From assembly GCA_947623465.1 (NCBI GenBank), contig CANQGU010000004.1:18090-82089 (forward strand): a stretch of DNA of 64,000 nucleotides. Reading direction: 5' to 3'. A model generated the notes under the pieces. It saw only the letters and a list, made by a program, of their open reading frames with translations, was not told where the DNA came from and did not search any database. The stretch is from an uncultured Clostridia bacterium. GTDB lineage: Bacteria > Bacillota > Clostridia > TANB77 > CAG-508. Below, in pieces: positions 36,095 to 46,431 of this stretch (position 1 is its first letter; each line of letters starts with the position of its first letter). Both the position numbers and the translations under genes were made by a program.

Positions 36095-36793
36095 TTATTT
36101 TCTTATTTTTCTTGCTACTAAAGCTCCGCTTACTAATGCTACTAAAACAATTGCAGCTCCTACAAAATATGTTGTTCCTGCTTGTGCTATTTCTGTTATT
36201 TCGTTTCCGTTGTCATCTATATATTTTCCTTTAGAATCAGAATCATTTTCTGTTTCAGAATTAGATCCTTTTCCTCCTTCAGAACCTGTTCCAGAACCTT
36301 CTCCACCTTCTGGTGTTGGATCTGGTAAAGTAGGGTTTACTGTTACTGTCATTGGTGCAGTGCTTAATGTTTCTGATGGTGTTTCAGCTGCTTCAAATCT
36401 TGTTACAGCAAAATCTTTTGTTGCTCCTGTTGTAACATCTGCTGTTGCTGTAAATGTTATTTTAATTTGTTTTGTTTTGTATCCATTTCCATTAGATACT
36501 GATAGTCTTGTGTTCTTTCCTTGTTTTATTGCTCCATCAGTAATTGTAAATGTTTCACCTTCATTCATTGGTGTTACTGAAGTACTTGTATACTTAAATC
36601 CTTCTGGTATTGCTAATGAAAGACTTATTCCTTTTACTGGTGTTGTTAAATCTATTGTCATTACAACAGTATCTCCTGTTTTTATTGCTGCTTTTTCAGA
36701 TATGTTTAGTGAGGCGCTTGCTGCATTTACACTACCTACCATAGTCATTAAAGCTACTACTAAAATTGTTAAACTTGTTATTATTTTTTTCAT
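36095..36793 (-). CDS. Cohesin-like, sortase-anchored surface protein B
   Basis: 232 residues. Signal peptide MKKIITSLTILVVALMTMVG, cut near VNAAS. Cohesin-like domain at about 24-165 (AAIKTGDTVVMTIDLTTPVK, SLAIPEGFKYTSTS, QIKITFTATADV). Ser/Glu/Gly-rich linker, then the inner-group tail KYIDDNGNEITEIAQAG, membrane segment and ARKIRK. The signal peptide and tail are nearly identical to those of C, D and E while the cohesin core is different, a mosaic pattern. The start at 36793 matches the conserved GGAAGGTAATAAAA leader. Confidence 0.75.
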   Translation of the reverse strand: MKKIITSLTILVVALMTMVGSVNAASASLNISEKAAIKTGDTVVMTIDLTTPVKGISLSLAIPEGFKYTSTSVTPMNEGETFTITDGAIKQGKNTRLSVSNGNGYKTKQIKITFTATADVTTGATKDFAVTRFEAAETPSETLSTAPMTVTVNPTLPDPTPEGGEGSGTGSEGGKGSNSETENDSDSKGKYIDDNGNEITEIAQAGTTYFVGAAIVLVALVSGALVARKIRK

Positions 36794-36827
36794 TTTTATT
36801 ACCTTCCTTTTTCTTATTTTTTCATCA

Positions 36828-36853
36828 TTGCACAATTTCGCTATTTTGTGTAA
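36828..36853 (-). promoter_or_regulatory. Conserved palindromic leader element, unit B
   Basis: On the minus strand: TTACACAA, AATAGCGAAA spacer, TTGTGCAA (one arm change relative to units A and F). Confidence 0.8.
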
Positions 36854-36918
36854 TACATGATGTTTATTGAATTCTAGTAAAAATTTAATACTATAATTAT
36901 CTTCGCTGAAAATAGTTA

Positions 36919-36947
36919 TTGATAAATGTTATAAAAAATGATATACT
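36919..36947 (+). promoter_or_regulatory. Promoter of the AlbA_2/Schlafen-type gene
   Basis: TTGATA (36919-36924) and TATACT (36942-36947), 17-base spacer. Confidence 0.7.
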
Positions 36948-36974
36948 ATTTAACAGAAAAGTGAGGTTTTAAAT

Positions 36975-38442
36975 ATGGATAAGTTGTCAATATTAAATAT
37001 GTTATCATTAGGAGAAAATAGGGAAATTGAATTTAAAGAATCAAAAAATAAATTACCAAAATCTTTATGGGAAACATATTCTGCTATGTCGAATACTAAG
37101 GGACGGTATTATTGTCTTAGGAGTAAAAGAAGATAAAAATAAAAAAATATATACAGTAGAAGGAATTGATAATGTTCAGAATATTTTAAAAGATTTTTGG
37201 AACAACATTAATAATAAAGAAAAAGTTAGTTTTAATACTTTAAATGATGACAATATTGAAGTTATGAATATCGAAAACAAAACAATTATAATAATTAATA
37301 TTCCAAGAGCGAATAGAAGAAACAAACCTATATTTATAAATAATAATCCATTAACAGGAACTTATAAAAGATTTAATGATGGTGATTTTAAGTGTAATGA
37401 ACATGAAGTAAGATCTATGATAATTGATAGTGGAGAAAAATCAAAAGATAGTGTTGTATTAGAAGAATATAATATAAAAAATATAAATATGGAAACATTT
37501 AAAAACTATCGTAAATCCTTTGAAATTCATAAGGGAGATAGCCATAAATGGAATTTTGTTTCTGATGAAGAATTTTTATGTTTAATAAATGCAATGGATA
37601 GAAAAAATAAAAAATTAACATTAGCAGGATTATTAATGTTTGGAAATAGAGAGGATATTTTAAATATTTTACCCTCATTCTATTTAGATTATAGAGAAGT
37701 AGAGGAAATTCATAATCCTAATTTAAGATGGAAAGCAAGAATAACCTCAATGGATGACAATGTAGTTGGAAATTTATGGAGTTTTTTTAATAAGATAGTA
37801 AACAAATTAACGGCAGATATAGAAATTCCATTTGCATTAAATGAAAAAATGATGAGAATAGAAAATACACCAGTTCATGAAAGTATTCGTGAGGCGCTTG
37901 TGAATTCTTTAATACATTTTCAAATTGATGAAAGTGGTAGTGTAATTATAGAAAAAGGAGAAAGATATTTTAAGTTCTCAAATCCAGGAAACATGAGAAT
38001 ACCAATAAAGGAAGCATTTAATGGAGGAAAAAGTGATCCACGAAACCCAATATTACACCAAATTTTCTCATATTTAGGTTATGGAGAAAGAGCAGGTTCT
38101 GGACTGTTTAATATAAAAGCAACATGGAAAGAAAAAAATTGGAAAGAACCTATAATAGAGGAAACATTAAATCCTAATAGAACAACTTTAATATTAAGTA
38201 TGGAAAAGAAATTACAAGGAACTAATAAGTTCCTAGAAAAATTCCCTGAAAAGTTCCTAGAAAATGAACAGAAGATATTAGATATAATCAAAGAAAAACC
38301 AAATATTACACAAATAGAATTAAGTAACATATTAAAAATCACACCAAGAGCAATAAGGAAAATTATGAAAAAATTAAAAGAAAATAAAATTATAGAAAGA
38401 ATAGGATCTGATAGAAAAGGTTACTGGAAAATTAACTTATAG
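36975..38442 (+). CDS. AlbA_2 (Schlafen AAA_4) domain regulator-like protein, frameshifted in this sequence
   Basis: Corrected length 488 residues. The N-terminal AlbA_2 putative DNA-binding domain reads MLSLGENREIEFKESKNKLP, ETYSAMSNTKGG, then IIVLGVKEDKNKKIY. A middle ATPase-like region (HESIREALVNSLIHFQ, FSNPGNMRIP, GYGERAGSGL) matches the HATPase_c_4 module usual in this family. The C-terminal winged helix is ITQIELSNILKITPRAIRKI. As written, the frame from 36975 stops early at SKRR because of an extra C at 37104; removing it restores TKGGIIVLG. It sits in the divergent gap between units B and C, so a regulatory role over the cluster is possible but unproven. Confidence 0.82.
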
Positions 38443-38514
38443 TAAATTATGAAAAATAAAATTAACTTTAAAAGAGGAGTTATATTAATAAGAAACTACT
38501 GAAAAAGTAGCACA

Positions 38515-38557
38515 AAAAATAGTAAATTAGAAAAATATTTTCTGATTTACTATTTTT
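38515..38557 (+). terminator. Terminator of the AlbA_2 gene
   Basis: AAAAATAGTAAAT and ATTTACTATTTTT arms downstream of the stop codon. Confidence 0.75.
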
Positions 38558-38688
38558 ATGCATAAATCTTCTTTACTAAAGCTATTGCTAAAATTTCTTT
38601 TTTTTATAATAAAAAAATTCAAGTAATTATAAATATAAAATTTTATAAAAATACAAAATGGATAACTTTTGTGTAAAAAATTCCCCAA

Positions 38689-38714
38689 TTACACAAAATA
38701 GCGAAATTGTGCAA
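38689..38714 (+). promoter_or_regulatory. Conserved palindromic leader element, unit C
   Basis: TTACACAA (38689-38696) and TTGTGCAA (38707-38714). Here an additional TTGTGTAA half-site at 38669-38676 pairs perfectly with TTACACAA, giving three half-sites in a row. Confidence 0.8.
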
Positions 38715-38747
38715 TGATAAAAAATAAGAAAAAGGAAGGTAATAAAA

Positions 38748-39428
38748 ATGAAAAAAATAATAACAAGTTTAACAATTTTAGTAGTAGCTTTAATGGTTAT
38801 GGTAGGTAGTGTAAACGCTACAACAGTTGGAGTAGAACCAGAAAATACACAAAAAATAACAGCAGGACAACAAGTAAAACTTACTGTTACTGCAGATGGA
38901 AGAGGAGAAGATTTCAAAGTAAAATATGACACAACTAAATTTGCACTTGATGAAACAGAAACAAGAAAGGTAAGTCCATCAATAACTACAATTAATCCTA
39001 ACTATGACGGACAAGGACAAATAATGGTAATTTCATTAGCTAATACAAATACAGTAGTATTTACAGCTAAAGAAGATATGGAAGTACCTGCAGAAGATCC
39101 AGCTAAAGCATTTAATTTTGATATTACAGAAATACATTCAGTAGGAGTAGATACAGTACCAAGTCTTCAAGCTACAGTAACAGTTACACCTGCTACAGAA
39201 ATAACAGGAGGTAATGAAGGAGAAGGTTCTGGTTCTGGAACAGCTTCTGAAGAAGGAGAAGGATCTAATTCTGAAACAGGAAATGATTCTGATGAAAAAT
39301 ATATAGATGACAACGGAAACGAAATAACAGAAATAACACAAGCAGGAAATACATACTTTGTAGGAGTTGCAATTGCGTTAGTAGCATTAGTAAGCGGAGC
39401 TTTAGTAGTAAGAAAAATAAGAAAATAA
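38748..39428 (+). CDS. Cohesin-like, sortase-anchored surface protein C
   Basis: 226 residues. Same signal peptide as B, D and E (MVMVGSVNA cut region). Cohesin-like domain at about 24-150 (KITAGQQVKLTVTADGRGED, FKVKYDTTKFALDE, TVVFTAKEDMEVPA, LQATVTVTPA). Its core resembles that of E. Ser/Gly/Glu linker, then YIDDNGNEITEITQAG, the only ITQAG variant, membrane segment and VRKIRK. Large gene C starts 36 bases downstream. Confidence 0.78.
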   Translation: MKKIITSLTILVVALMVMVGSVNATTVGVEPENTQKITAGQQVKLTVTADGRGEDFKVKYDTTKFALDETETRKVSPSITTINPNYDGQGQIMVISLANTNTVVFTAKEDMEVPAEDPAKAFNFDITEIHSVGVDTVPSLQATVTVTPATEITGGNEGEGSGSGTASEEGEGSNSETGNDSDEKYIDDNGNEITEITQAGNTYFVGVAIALVALVSGALVVRKIRK

Positions 39429-39464
39429 TTAGATAAAAAAATAAACTTTGGGAGGAATGAAAAA

Positions 39465-42400
39465 GTGAAAAAATTTAGATTTTTATCATCACTAACATTA
39501 GCAAGTGTTATAGTATCAGGAACAGCACTTGCAGCAACAGGAGCAACAAAAATGCTTGGTGAATATAAAGCAGGAGAATTAAACAACGCAAAAAATTCAT
39601 CAGTTGTTGCTTTCCAATTATCAGACCCATCTGACCGTGTACTTGTTGACGAGATAAAAGACTTAGGTGGATACACAAATGTTAATGCAAATGGAAAAAC
39701 AGAAGTAACAACAGGAGACTTCATAACAACAAACGGAACAGAAGAACATAAAAATGTAGTAGTATATGGAGACGTTGACGGAAGTGGAGAAGTTAACTTA
39801 GAAGATGTTATTTATGCATCAGATATTCAAGGAAATATGACACAATCACATCCAGGTCACACAGAACTTAACACAGAAGCAGCAGATGTTCAAAACAATG
39901 GAGAAATTACTCTTGAGGATGTAATAGCAATATCAGACTTTTATGGAAATACAAACCTTGACTATGTAAAAGATGTACCAGAAGCAAGCAAAACACCAGT
40001 AGTAGAAGCTAAATATGACTTTACAGTAAATGGAAACAATACTGTAAATGATACAAATATGGATACAAGCAGTGTGAAAATTAAATCAAAAAATGGTAGA
40101 GTAGAAGAAAAAACAGAATTTGACTTATATTATATAGATGAAGATGGTAATGAACAACTAATCGAAGAAGCAACTGGTTTGGAAATTGTCCAATATGCTG
40201 ATGAATCAGAAGAACTTTCTCCTATACAATTAAAAACTGCACTTGAAGGTGTAGTAGAAGAAGGAACTGAGCAACAAGTAACATTAGTACTAAAAGAAAA
40301 AGATTCAGAAGATGTAGTAGGAACAACTACAATAACTGTAAATAGAATTCATCCAGAAGCTGTAAAAAGAAGTGCAAGACGTGAAGGAACAGAACAAGGT
40401 GGATTAAAATTCGAAGCAAAACCAGGAAAAGATATAGTAAAAGTATATTATTTGCTTAAGGAAGGAACTTCTGGAGAAACAGATGCAAATACTATTACTA
40501 CAACAGGAAAATCAGCAACAGTTGAAAATGATAAATTTGATGCAGTATTAGATTGGAATTTGAAAAACAACACAGCATATGCAGTAAGCTTTGTAGTAGA
40601 AAATGCTGCAGGAAATCAATCAGAAGTTTATACAGAAATAATTCCTAATGATTCATCTGCAAAACAAGAAGAAAAAGTTACAGATGTTGAAGTAGATGAT
40701 AGTTCAGATAATAAAATAAAAGTTAAATTTACAGAACCATTAGAAACTAGTACAGTTAAGGAATATATAATAACAATATATGATGAAAATGGAAATATTG
40801 TAGATGAAGTAACTGCTAGTATAGGTGAAGGAGCAACTGGAAAAGATATAACAGATAAAATATCTGAAGGTGGAAAATATACAGTAACTGTTAAAACAAA
40901 AGCTAAAGATGGAACATCAAAAGATTCTGAAGAAACAGAAGCAGTTGAATTTGAAGTATCACAACTAGCTGAAGTTACAGGACTTCATTTCGAAACAAAT
41001 ATAGATGAAACAGGTGCTAAAACAGATGTCTTAAAATGGGATAAATATTCTGATTCAGAAAATGAAGCTTTTAGTGGTTATACAATAAACCTTTATGAAT
41101 ATGAAGGGGATGGTAAATATACTTCTAGTGCAAACCCAACAAAAAATGATGTATCTGCAGAATCAACAGAAATAAAATTAAGCGATATCGGTGGTGGTCT
41201 AACTGCTAATAAACGTTACAAAGCTACAATTTCTGCAAACAGTTCTAAAGGAGAAGTAAAAGCTTCAAAACCAACAGAAACAACAACAGATTACATTAAC
41301 TTAAATGTAGGAACAATAACTCCACAATTAGTTGAGAAAAAAACTGATACAACAGTAGAATTTACAGTTACAAGTAAAGATGCAATAGAAAAATTAGGAG
41401 ATACAGTAACTTATGACGTAGAAGTTTGGGTTAATGGAAAAGTAGACGGTGTTGATGGCAACGTATGGCATAGATCAGATGATATAAGAAAAAATGTAAC
41501 AGTTGATGAAGATGGAAAAATAACTATAGATGAATTAACCCCAGGTACACAATATAAATTTGTATTAATAGTACATATAGATGGAGACAAAGCTGAAGGA
41601 GAAAGTGCTTTATCTAGTGAAGTAGAAACCAAAAAGAGTTTACCATCATTAGAGGGAATGGTAGTTGCTAAAACAGCTGCTACTGCAGAAGATACTGAAG
41701 GTGGAAAAGTTTATGTAGATGCTGAAAAAGAAAATGAAAAGAAATTGTATATTGACGGAGAAGAAATTAAATTGACTGCAGCAGAAGTTGCAAAATATAA
41801 CGATCCTTATGATTTACTTAGTGATTCGGATGAAGGACAATCACAAGATGCAAAAGGATATGCACTTAAATTAATTAGCTCATTAAACGAAGGAGATACA
41901 ATAGTTTCTTTAACAGATGAAAAAGTTACAATTAAAGCTTATGAAAAAGCAACAAATGGAACAGATAGAGAAATTTTTGCTAATGGTAAAGTTCTTGAAA
42001 TAATTGGAAATACTTATGAACAAGATATCAAATCTCTAACAGCTAATGCTAATGAAGTTATCTTAAGTGGCGGATTATTTAAGATTGATTCTGATTCTAC
42101 ATCTGAATTCACATTAAAAGATGGTACAAAAGTATTATCAGATGAAGCTCTTTCAGGTGCTAAAACAATTAAAATGAATGTTGAAGCTGGTGCAACAGTT
42201 AACATAGACAACATAGAAGTACATTCTGTTGCAGAGTTAAAAGGAGCAACTCTTTCTAAAGATACTACAAGAAAATTATTTGTAGATCAAGTAGGAGAAG
42301 AAGCTTTAACATTTAATAATAAATCAGGAGAAGCTCTAATTATTGAAATTGGAGGAGATGCTTCAAAAGAAGAGGATCAAATAGGAAAAGTTACAGTTGA

Positions 42401-42881
42401 ATCAAATGCAGATGTAACAATTCAAGCAAAAGAAGGAGCAAAGGTTTCTGGAGAAATATCAGTTTCAACAACAAATGGAAGTGTCACAGTTAACAGCGAA
42501 TCTTTAACAGGAACTAAAGAAGTTACTGTTACAACAACAGCTGAAAGCACAGGAAAAACAATAACAGCAAGAACTAAATTAACATCTCCAATAGATTTAA
42601 ATAACATAACAATAATGCCTTACACAGTAGCACAATTAATAGCTTTAAGAGATAGCGGTACAGAAATTAAAGATAGTGGATTAACACAAGAAAATCTAAA
42701 AGAACTTAACAACGAGCAAATAGCTACATTAGTAGATTACTTTAATGCATTTGGTTCAAGTTTAATGAATAAAGGTGCTAAAGTTACAAGTGTTACTGCT
42801 AATCAAGAAGGTGTTACAATAACATTACCTGAAGGAAGTAAAATTACACTAGATGCAGTTACAATTGGAGGTCTTAAATAA
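39465..42881 (+). CDS. Large secreted dockerin-bearing fibre-like protein C
   Basis: 1,138 residues, GTG start after GGGAGG. Signal peptide cut near GTALAA. Dockerin at about 96-162: loop 1 D103-D114 (DVDGSGEVNLED), loop 2 D141-D152 (DVQNNGEITLED), recognition residues NLEDVI/TLEDVI in both halves. Then Ig/fibronectin-like modules (ARREGTEQGGLKFEAKPGKD, GKITIDELTPGTQYKFVLIV) and the C-terminal domain (VILSGGLFKIDSDSTSEFTL). It closes with LVDYFNAFGSSLMNKGAKVT, as in B. No enzyme motif. Confidence 0.8.
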   Translation: MKKFRFLSSLTLASVIVSGTALAATGATKMLGEYKAGELNNAKNSSVVAFQLSDPSDRVLVDEIKDLGGYTNVNANGKTEVTTGDFITTNGTEEHKNVVVYGDVDGSGEVNLEDVIYASDIQGNMTQSHPGHTELNTEAADVQNNGEITLEDVIAISDFYGNTNLDYVKDVPEASKTPVVEAKYDFTVNGNNTVNDTNMDTSSVKIKSKNGRVEEKTEFDLYYIDEDGNEQLIEEATGLEIVQYADESEELSPIQLKTALEGVVEEGTEQQVTLVLKEKDSEDVVGTTTITVNRIHPEAVKRSARREGTEQGGLKFEAKPGKDIVKVYYLLKEGTSGETDANTITTTGKSATVENDKFDAVLDWNLKNNTAYAVSFVVENAAGNQSEVYTEIIPNDSSAKQEEKVTDVEVDDSSDNKIKVKFTEPLETSTVKEYIITIYDENGNIVDEVTASIGEGATGKDITDKISEGGKYTVTVKTKAKDGTSKDSEETEAVEFEVSQLAEVTGLHFETNIDETGAKTDVLKWDKYSDSENEAFSGYTINLYEYEGDGKYTSSANPTKNDVSAESTEIKLSDIGGGLTANKRYKATISANSSKGEVKASKPTETTTDYINLNVGTITPQLVEKKTDTTVEFTVTSKDAIEKLGDTVTYDVEVWVNGKVDGVDGNVWHRSDDIRKNVTVDEDGKITIDELTPGTQYKFVLIVHIDGDKAEGESALSSEVETKKSLPSLEGMVVAKTAATAEDTEGGKVYVDAEKENEKKLYIDGEEIKLTAAEVAKYNDPYDLLSDSDEGQSQDAKGYALKLISSLNEGDTIVSLTDEKVTIKAYEKATNGTDREIFANGKVLEIIGNTYEQDIKSLTANANEVILSGGLFKIDSDSTSEFTLKDGTKVLSDEALSGAKTIKMNVEAGATVNIDNIEVHSVAELKGATLSKDTTRKLFVDQVGEEALTFNNKSGEALIIEIGGDASKEEDQIGKVTVESNADVTIQAKEGAKVSGEISVSTTNGSVTVNSESLTGTKEVTVTTTAESTGKTITARTKLTSPIDLNNITIMPYTVAQLIALRDSGTEIKDSGLTQENLKELNNEQIATLVDYFNAFGSSLMNKGAKVTSVTANQEGVTITLPEGSKITLDAVTIGGLK

Positions 42882-42941
42882 TATTATAGACTAAAATTGT
42901 TTTTAATATAAATTAACTTAAAGAAAAAATAACTTTAAAAT

Positions 42942-42986
42942 AAACAAAAAGAGAAATATCTAAAATGATATTTCTCTTTTTGTTTT
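42942..42986. terminator. Terminator shared by convergent units C and D
   Basis: 19-base arms (42942-42960, 42967-42985) of AAACAAAAAGAGAAATATC type; T/A runs on each side suit both directions. Confidence 0.85.
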
Positions 42987-42995
42987 ATCTTTATA

Positions 42996-45900
42996 TTATT
43001 TTGAAATAATTCCTAGTACATCAGAATTTGAAACTGATATTGTTACACCTTCAGGAACTTTTAATTCTATTTTTCTTTTATCTGTTACTTCTGTAGGGTC
43101 AACTGTTAATTTTATTCCTTTGCCCCAAATAGTTTCAAATGTTTTCATATAGCTTTGAATTTTTTGTATATCGATATCACTAGTTTTAGTATAGCTATCT
43201 ATTTCAGATACTCCTGCTTTTAATTCTTCAGTTGTATATTCTTTAACTATTAGGTCTGTCATTTTGAATGGTGCATCCATTGTAGCATAAGCTGTAATTT
43301 TACGTTCATCAGTTGGATTTGAAACTGTTACATTTACACTTCCTGCTAAACCTTCATCCTGAACATCTATATCTGCATCTGTTGTAGAAACTGTAATAAT
43401 AGAATCTACACGAGTAGTAGAATCTGTATCTACTGTTACTTTAGCTTTTGATGTTATAGTAATTGTACCAAGATTTTTATCTCCTAATCTTGCATCTCCT
43501 GTAAACTTAACTGTAATTGCTGAGCTTGTTTCATTTGATATTGTTATTTCGTTAGAAGCATCTTCTATTGGATCAAATGTTAAATCAACTCCATCAGCTG
43601 TTAATTTTGCACCATTCTTTGCATATACAGAAATGTCATTTATTTTAACATGTGCTTTAGCTGCTATTGTAACAGATTTAGCTCCTTTTAAGTGAGCTCC
43701 TTCTGCTAATTCAATAGCTCCTCCTGTATAATTTGTATCTAACGTGAATTCTCCATTACTTAATATAACTTTATCAACTCCGTCTAATTTTTTTATTGTT
43801 TGATTGTTTTCATTTCCTTCCATTTCAAGTACAGGTATTGTTACATCTGAAAGAGTTATTTCTATTGGTTTATCAGCATCTGAAGCTTTACTATCAACTT
43901 TTATAGAAACTTTTTCTTTTTCAATTGATTTAACTATATCCCCTGAATTTTCTTCAGTTTCTTGATGAAGTTGAGGAATAAGAGCCTTAGCTATTTTTAA
44001 TAATCCATCTGGATCATAGTAAGAATCAGTTAAAGTATATTCTTCTCCATTAAGAGTTAAAGTATCACCCGTTACATTTACTTTATTGCTTCCTTTAACT
44101 TTTGCTGCTTCTGCTGAGGCAACAGTTCCTTTAACTACAGGAGCTGTTAATTTTACAGTTCCATTTAATGCAGTACTTTTAGATCTAGATGATTCTCCTG
44201 AAACATCTCCTGATGTCATCTTTACTACAAAACTATATCTTTTACCTTCTTCTAATCCATCTATTACTAATTTTCCATCTTTTAATGTAACTGTTCTTTT
44301 CTCAGGAGCTCTTGTTGTTAAATCATCTTGAGTATCTGTATATATTTCTATTTCATAAGTAAAATCTCTTTCTCCTAATTTTTCAAGACTTTCTTCATTA
44401 ACTGTTAATGATATTGAATTATTTGTTGTAGCTGTTGTATCAACACTTATAACACTTGTACCTATTGTAAAATAATTTGTTTCAGATGTTGCTGGTTCAG
44501 AATCTTTTACTAGCTTTTGAGTAGAGCTATCATCTGCTACAACTTGAATTGTAGCTCTATATAATGTATTTTCTTCAATTTCTGATAAATCTAATTTTAA
44601 CTCGTCAGCTGGAATATTAACTGTGTCTGAAGCTTTAGAACCATCAATTACATTAGCATCTTCCCAATCTTCTTCATCAGGTCCATTACGTTTTTCTATT
44701 TTTATTTGATATTGTTTAGCTTTATCATCTTTATGTTCTATATCTTTCCAAGTTAATGTTGCCTTTTCAGGATCTGTTGGATCAGCTGTGAAAGTAATAT
44801 CTGTAACTGGATTTAATTGTTTAATTTCAATTACATCTGATTGAATTGGCTCTGAATCTGTTGTAGTACCGTCATCTTTACCTTTTACTATTACTTTTAC
44901 AATATATTTACCTGGTTCTGACATAACTTCAGCTATTGTTGGATCTGTTATTTTGCTTACAGAAGTTGAAGAATTTTTCTTTATTTCTTTGTCGTTATAT
45001 TCTTTTATTACATTTCCTGCTTCGTCGCAAACTCTTACAATATATCCATTCTCATTGTCTTCTGTGTCCCAAGTAAAATTTAGTGTATTATCGTAAGTTA
45101 CTTTACCTTTATTTTCTGATGCGTCAGCACCATTAGCTGGGTCTTCTTGTTTTACGTTTACATCATCTGAAGGTATTACAGCTTTATAAACAGCTTCTGA
45201 ACGATTTCCTGCTGAATCTTCTACTACAAAATAAACTGCAGCACCTTTAGTAGTTTCTAAAGTACCTTCTATTTCTTTTTCTACACAAGTATTATTTAAA
45301 CCTTCTAATACTTTTGTATTTGACTTTGGTGCTCCTTTTCCTGAATCTTCAAACATAGCGGTTTTTTCAACTGCTCCATCGTTTGTTTTAACTATTTGAT
45401 AGTAGGCTTTTACTATATCACTATCTTTTAATCCTTTAAAAGATAAGCTAGCTTTATAAGAAAAGTTACGTATTGCACTTATTTCAACAGCTTCTGGTTT
45501 ATGAACGTTTATTGAAATTGTAACTTCTCCTACTATTTCTTCATCAGTATTATATAATCTTAAAGTTACTTCTTTTTTTGTTTCATTATCTTCAAGTACA
45601 TCTGAGAAGTTAACATTATCAACGTCAATTTGGTTTCCATATTTACTTATCTGAATATCAGATTTTAGTTCTTGACCTGTTTTTTCTGATTTACCTTCAT
45701 CATTAACATATCTTAATGAAAGTTTTTCCCCTAATTCTTCTTCAACTCTACCTGATTTTAATGAAATAGAAACAGTACTTGAAGATTCGTTTTCTGAATT
45801 AACTGTATTATTTCCATTTACAGTTATATTATATTTTAATTCTTCAACATCTTCCACACCTTGTGGTACTGGAGCAACTGGTGTTTTTTCAGCTCCAATA

Positions 45901-46397
45901 ACAAAATCAAGCATTCTTGTTACATCGTCAATATCAAGTGTTCCATCATGTTTAACATCTGCTGCTTCTTTTTGTAAATCTTCTGCATCTTTTTTGCTTC
46001 CAATAACAATATCAAGAGCATCTGTAACGTCATCAATATCCACTTTTCCATCTCTATTAACTTCATTATATACTACTACATGTCTTTTCTCATTTTTATT
46101 TCCTGCAGTAAAATTATCTCCTGTTGTTACTGTATCTGTCTTGCTTGCATTATTTGTATTTCCATTTAATTTAACACTTGTGTATTTTCCTGCATTTAAT
46201 ATATCTTCAACTGTTACAGTGTCGTTAGCATCTGTTAAAAGATATCCAACAACATCTTTATCTGGTACATTTGGTAACATACCTTTTTTTAATACACCAG
46301 TAGATGCTGTAGTTCCTGCTGCTAAAGAAGTTACTGCAACACCTGAAACTATCGCACTAGCTAGTGTTAATGATGATAAAAATCTAAATTTTTTCAC
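42996..46397 (-). CDS. Large secreted dockerin-bearing fibre-like protein D
   Basis: 1,133 residues, GTG start after GGGAGG. First 20 residues nearly identical to C and E (MKKFRFLSSLTLAS). Dockerin at about 104-168: loop 1 NEVNRDGKVDIDD (first Asp replaced by Asn), loop 2 DVKHDGTLDIDD, recognition residues DIDDVT in both halves. Modules include VTDITFTADPTDPEKATLTW and KLVIDGLEEGKRYSFVVKMT. The C-terminal domain is the most divergent of the inner group and ends EVTDKRKIELKVPEGVTISV. No catalytic domain. Confidence 0.78.
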   Translation of the reverse strand: MKKFRFLSSLTLASAIVSGVAVTSLAAGTTASTGVLKKGMLPNVPDKDVVGYLLTDANDTVTVEDILNAGKYTSVKLNGNTNNASKTDTVTTGDNFTAGNKNEKRHVVVYNEVNRDGKVDIDDVTDALDIVIGSKKDAEDLQKEAADVKHDGTLDIDDVTRMLDFVIGAEKTPVAPVPQGVEDVEELKYNITVNGNNTVNSENESSSTVSISLKSGRVEEELGEKLSLRYVNDEGKSEKTGQELKSDIQISKYGNQIDVDNVNFSDVLEDNETKKEVTLRLYNTDEEIVGEVTISINVHKPEAVEISAIRNFSYKASLSFKGLKDSDIVKAYYQIVKTNDGAVEKTAMFEDSGKGAPKSNTKVLEGLNNTCVEKEIEGTLETTKGAAVYFVVEDSAGNRSEAVYKAVIPSDDVNVKQEDPANGADASENKGKVTYDNTLNFTWDTEDNENGYIVRVCDEAGNVIKEYNDKEIKKNSSTSVSKITDPTIAEVMSEPGKYIVKVIVKGKDDGTTTDSEPIQSDVIEIKQLNPVTDITFTADPTDPEKATLTWKDIEHKDDKAKQYQIKIEKRNGPDEEDWEDANVIDGSKASDTVNIPADELKLDLSEIEENTLYRATIQVVADDSSTQKLVKDSEPATSETNYFTIGTSVISVDTTATTNNSISLTVNEESLEKLGERDFTYEIEIYTDTQDDLTTRAPEKRTVTLKDGKLVIDGLEEGKRYSFVVKMTSGDVSGESSRSKSTALNGTVKLTAPVVKGTVASAEAAKVKGSNKVNVTGDTLTLNGEEYTLTDSYYDPDGLLKIAKALIPQLHQETEENSGDIVKSIEKEKVSIKVDSKASDADKPIEITLSDVTIPVLEMEGNENNQTIKKLDGVDKVILSNGEFTLDTNYTGGAIELAEGAHLKGAKSVTIAAKAHVKINDISVYAKNGAKLTADGVDLTFDPIEDASNEITISNETSSAITVKFTGDARLGDKNLGTITITSKAKVTVDTDSTTRVDSIITVSTTDADIDVQDEGLAGSVNVTVSNPTDERKITAYATMDAPFKMTDLIVKEYTTEELKAGVSEIDSYTKTSDIDIQKIQSYMKTFETIWGKGIKLTVDPTEVTDKRKIELKVPEGVTISVSNSDVLGIISK

Positions 46398-46431
46398 TTT
46401 TCATTCCTCCCAAAGTTTATTTTTTATCTAA

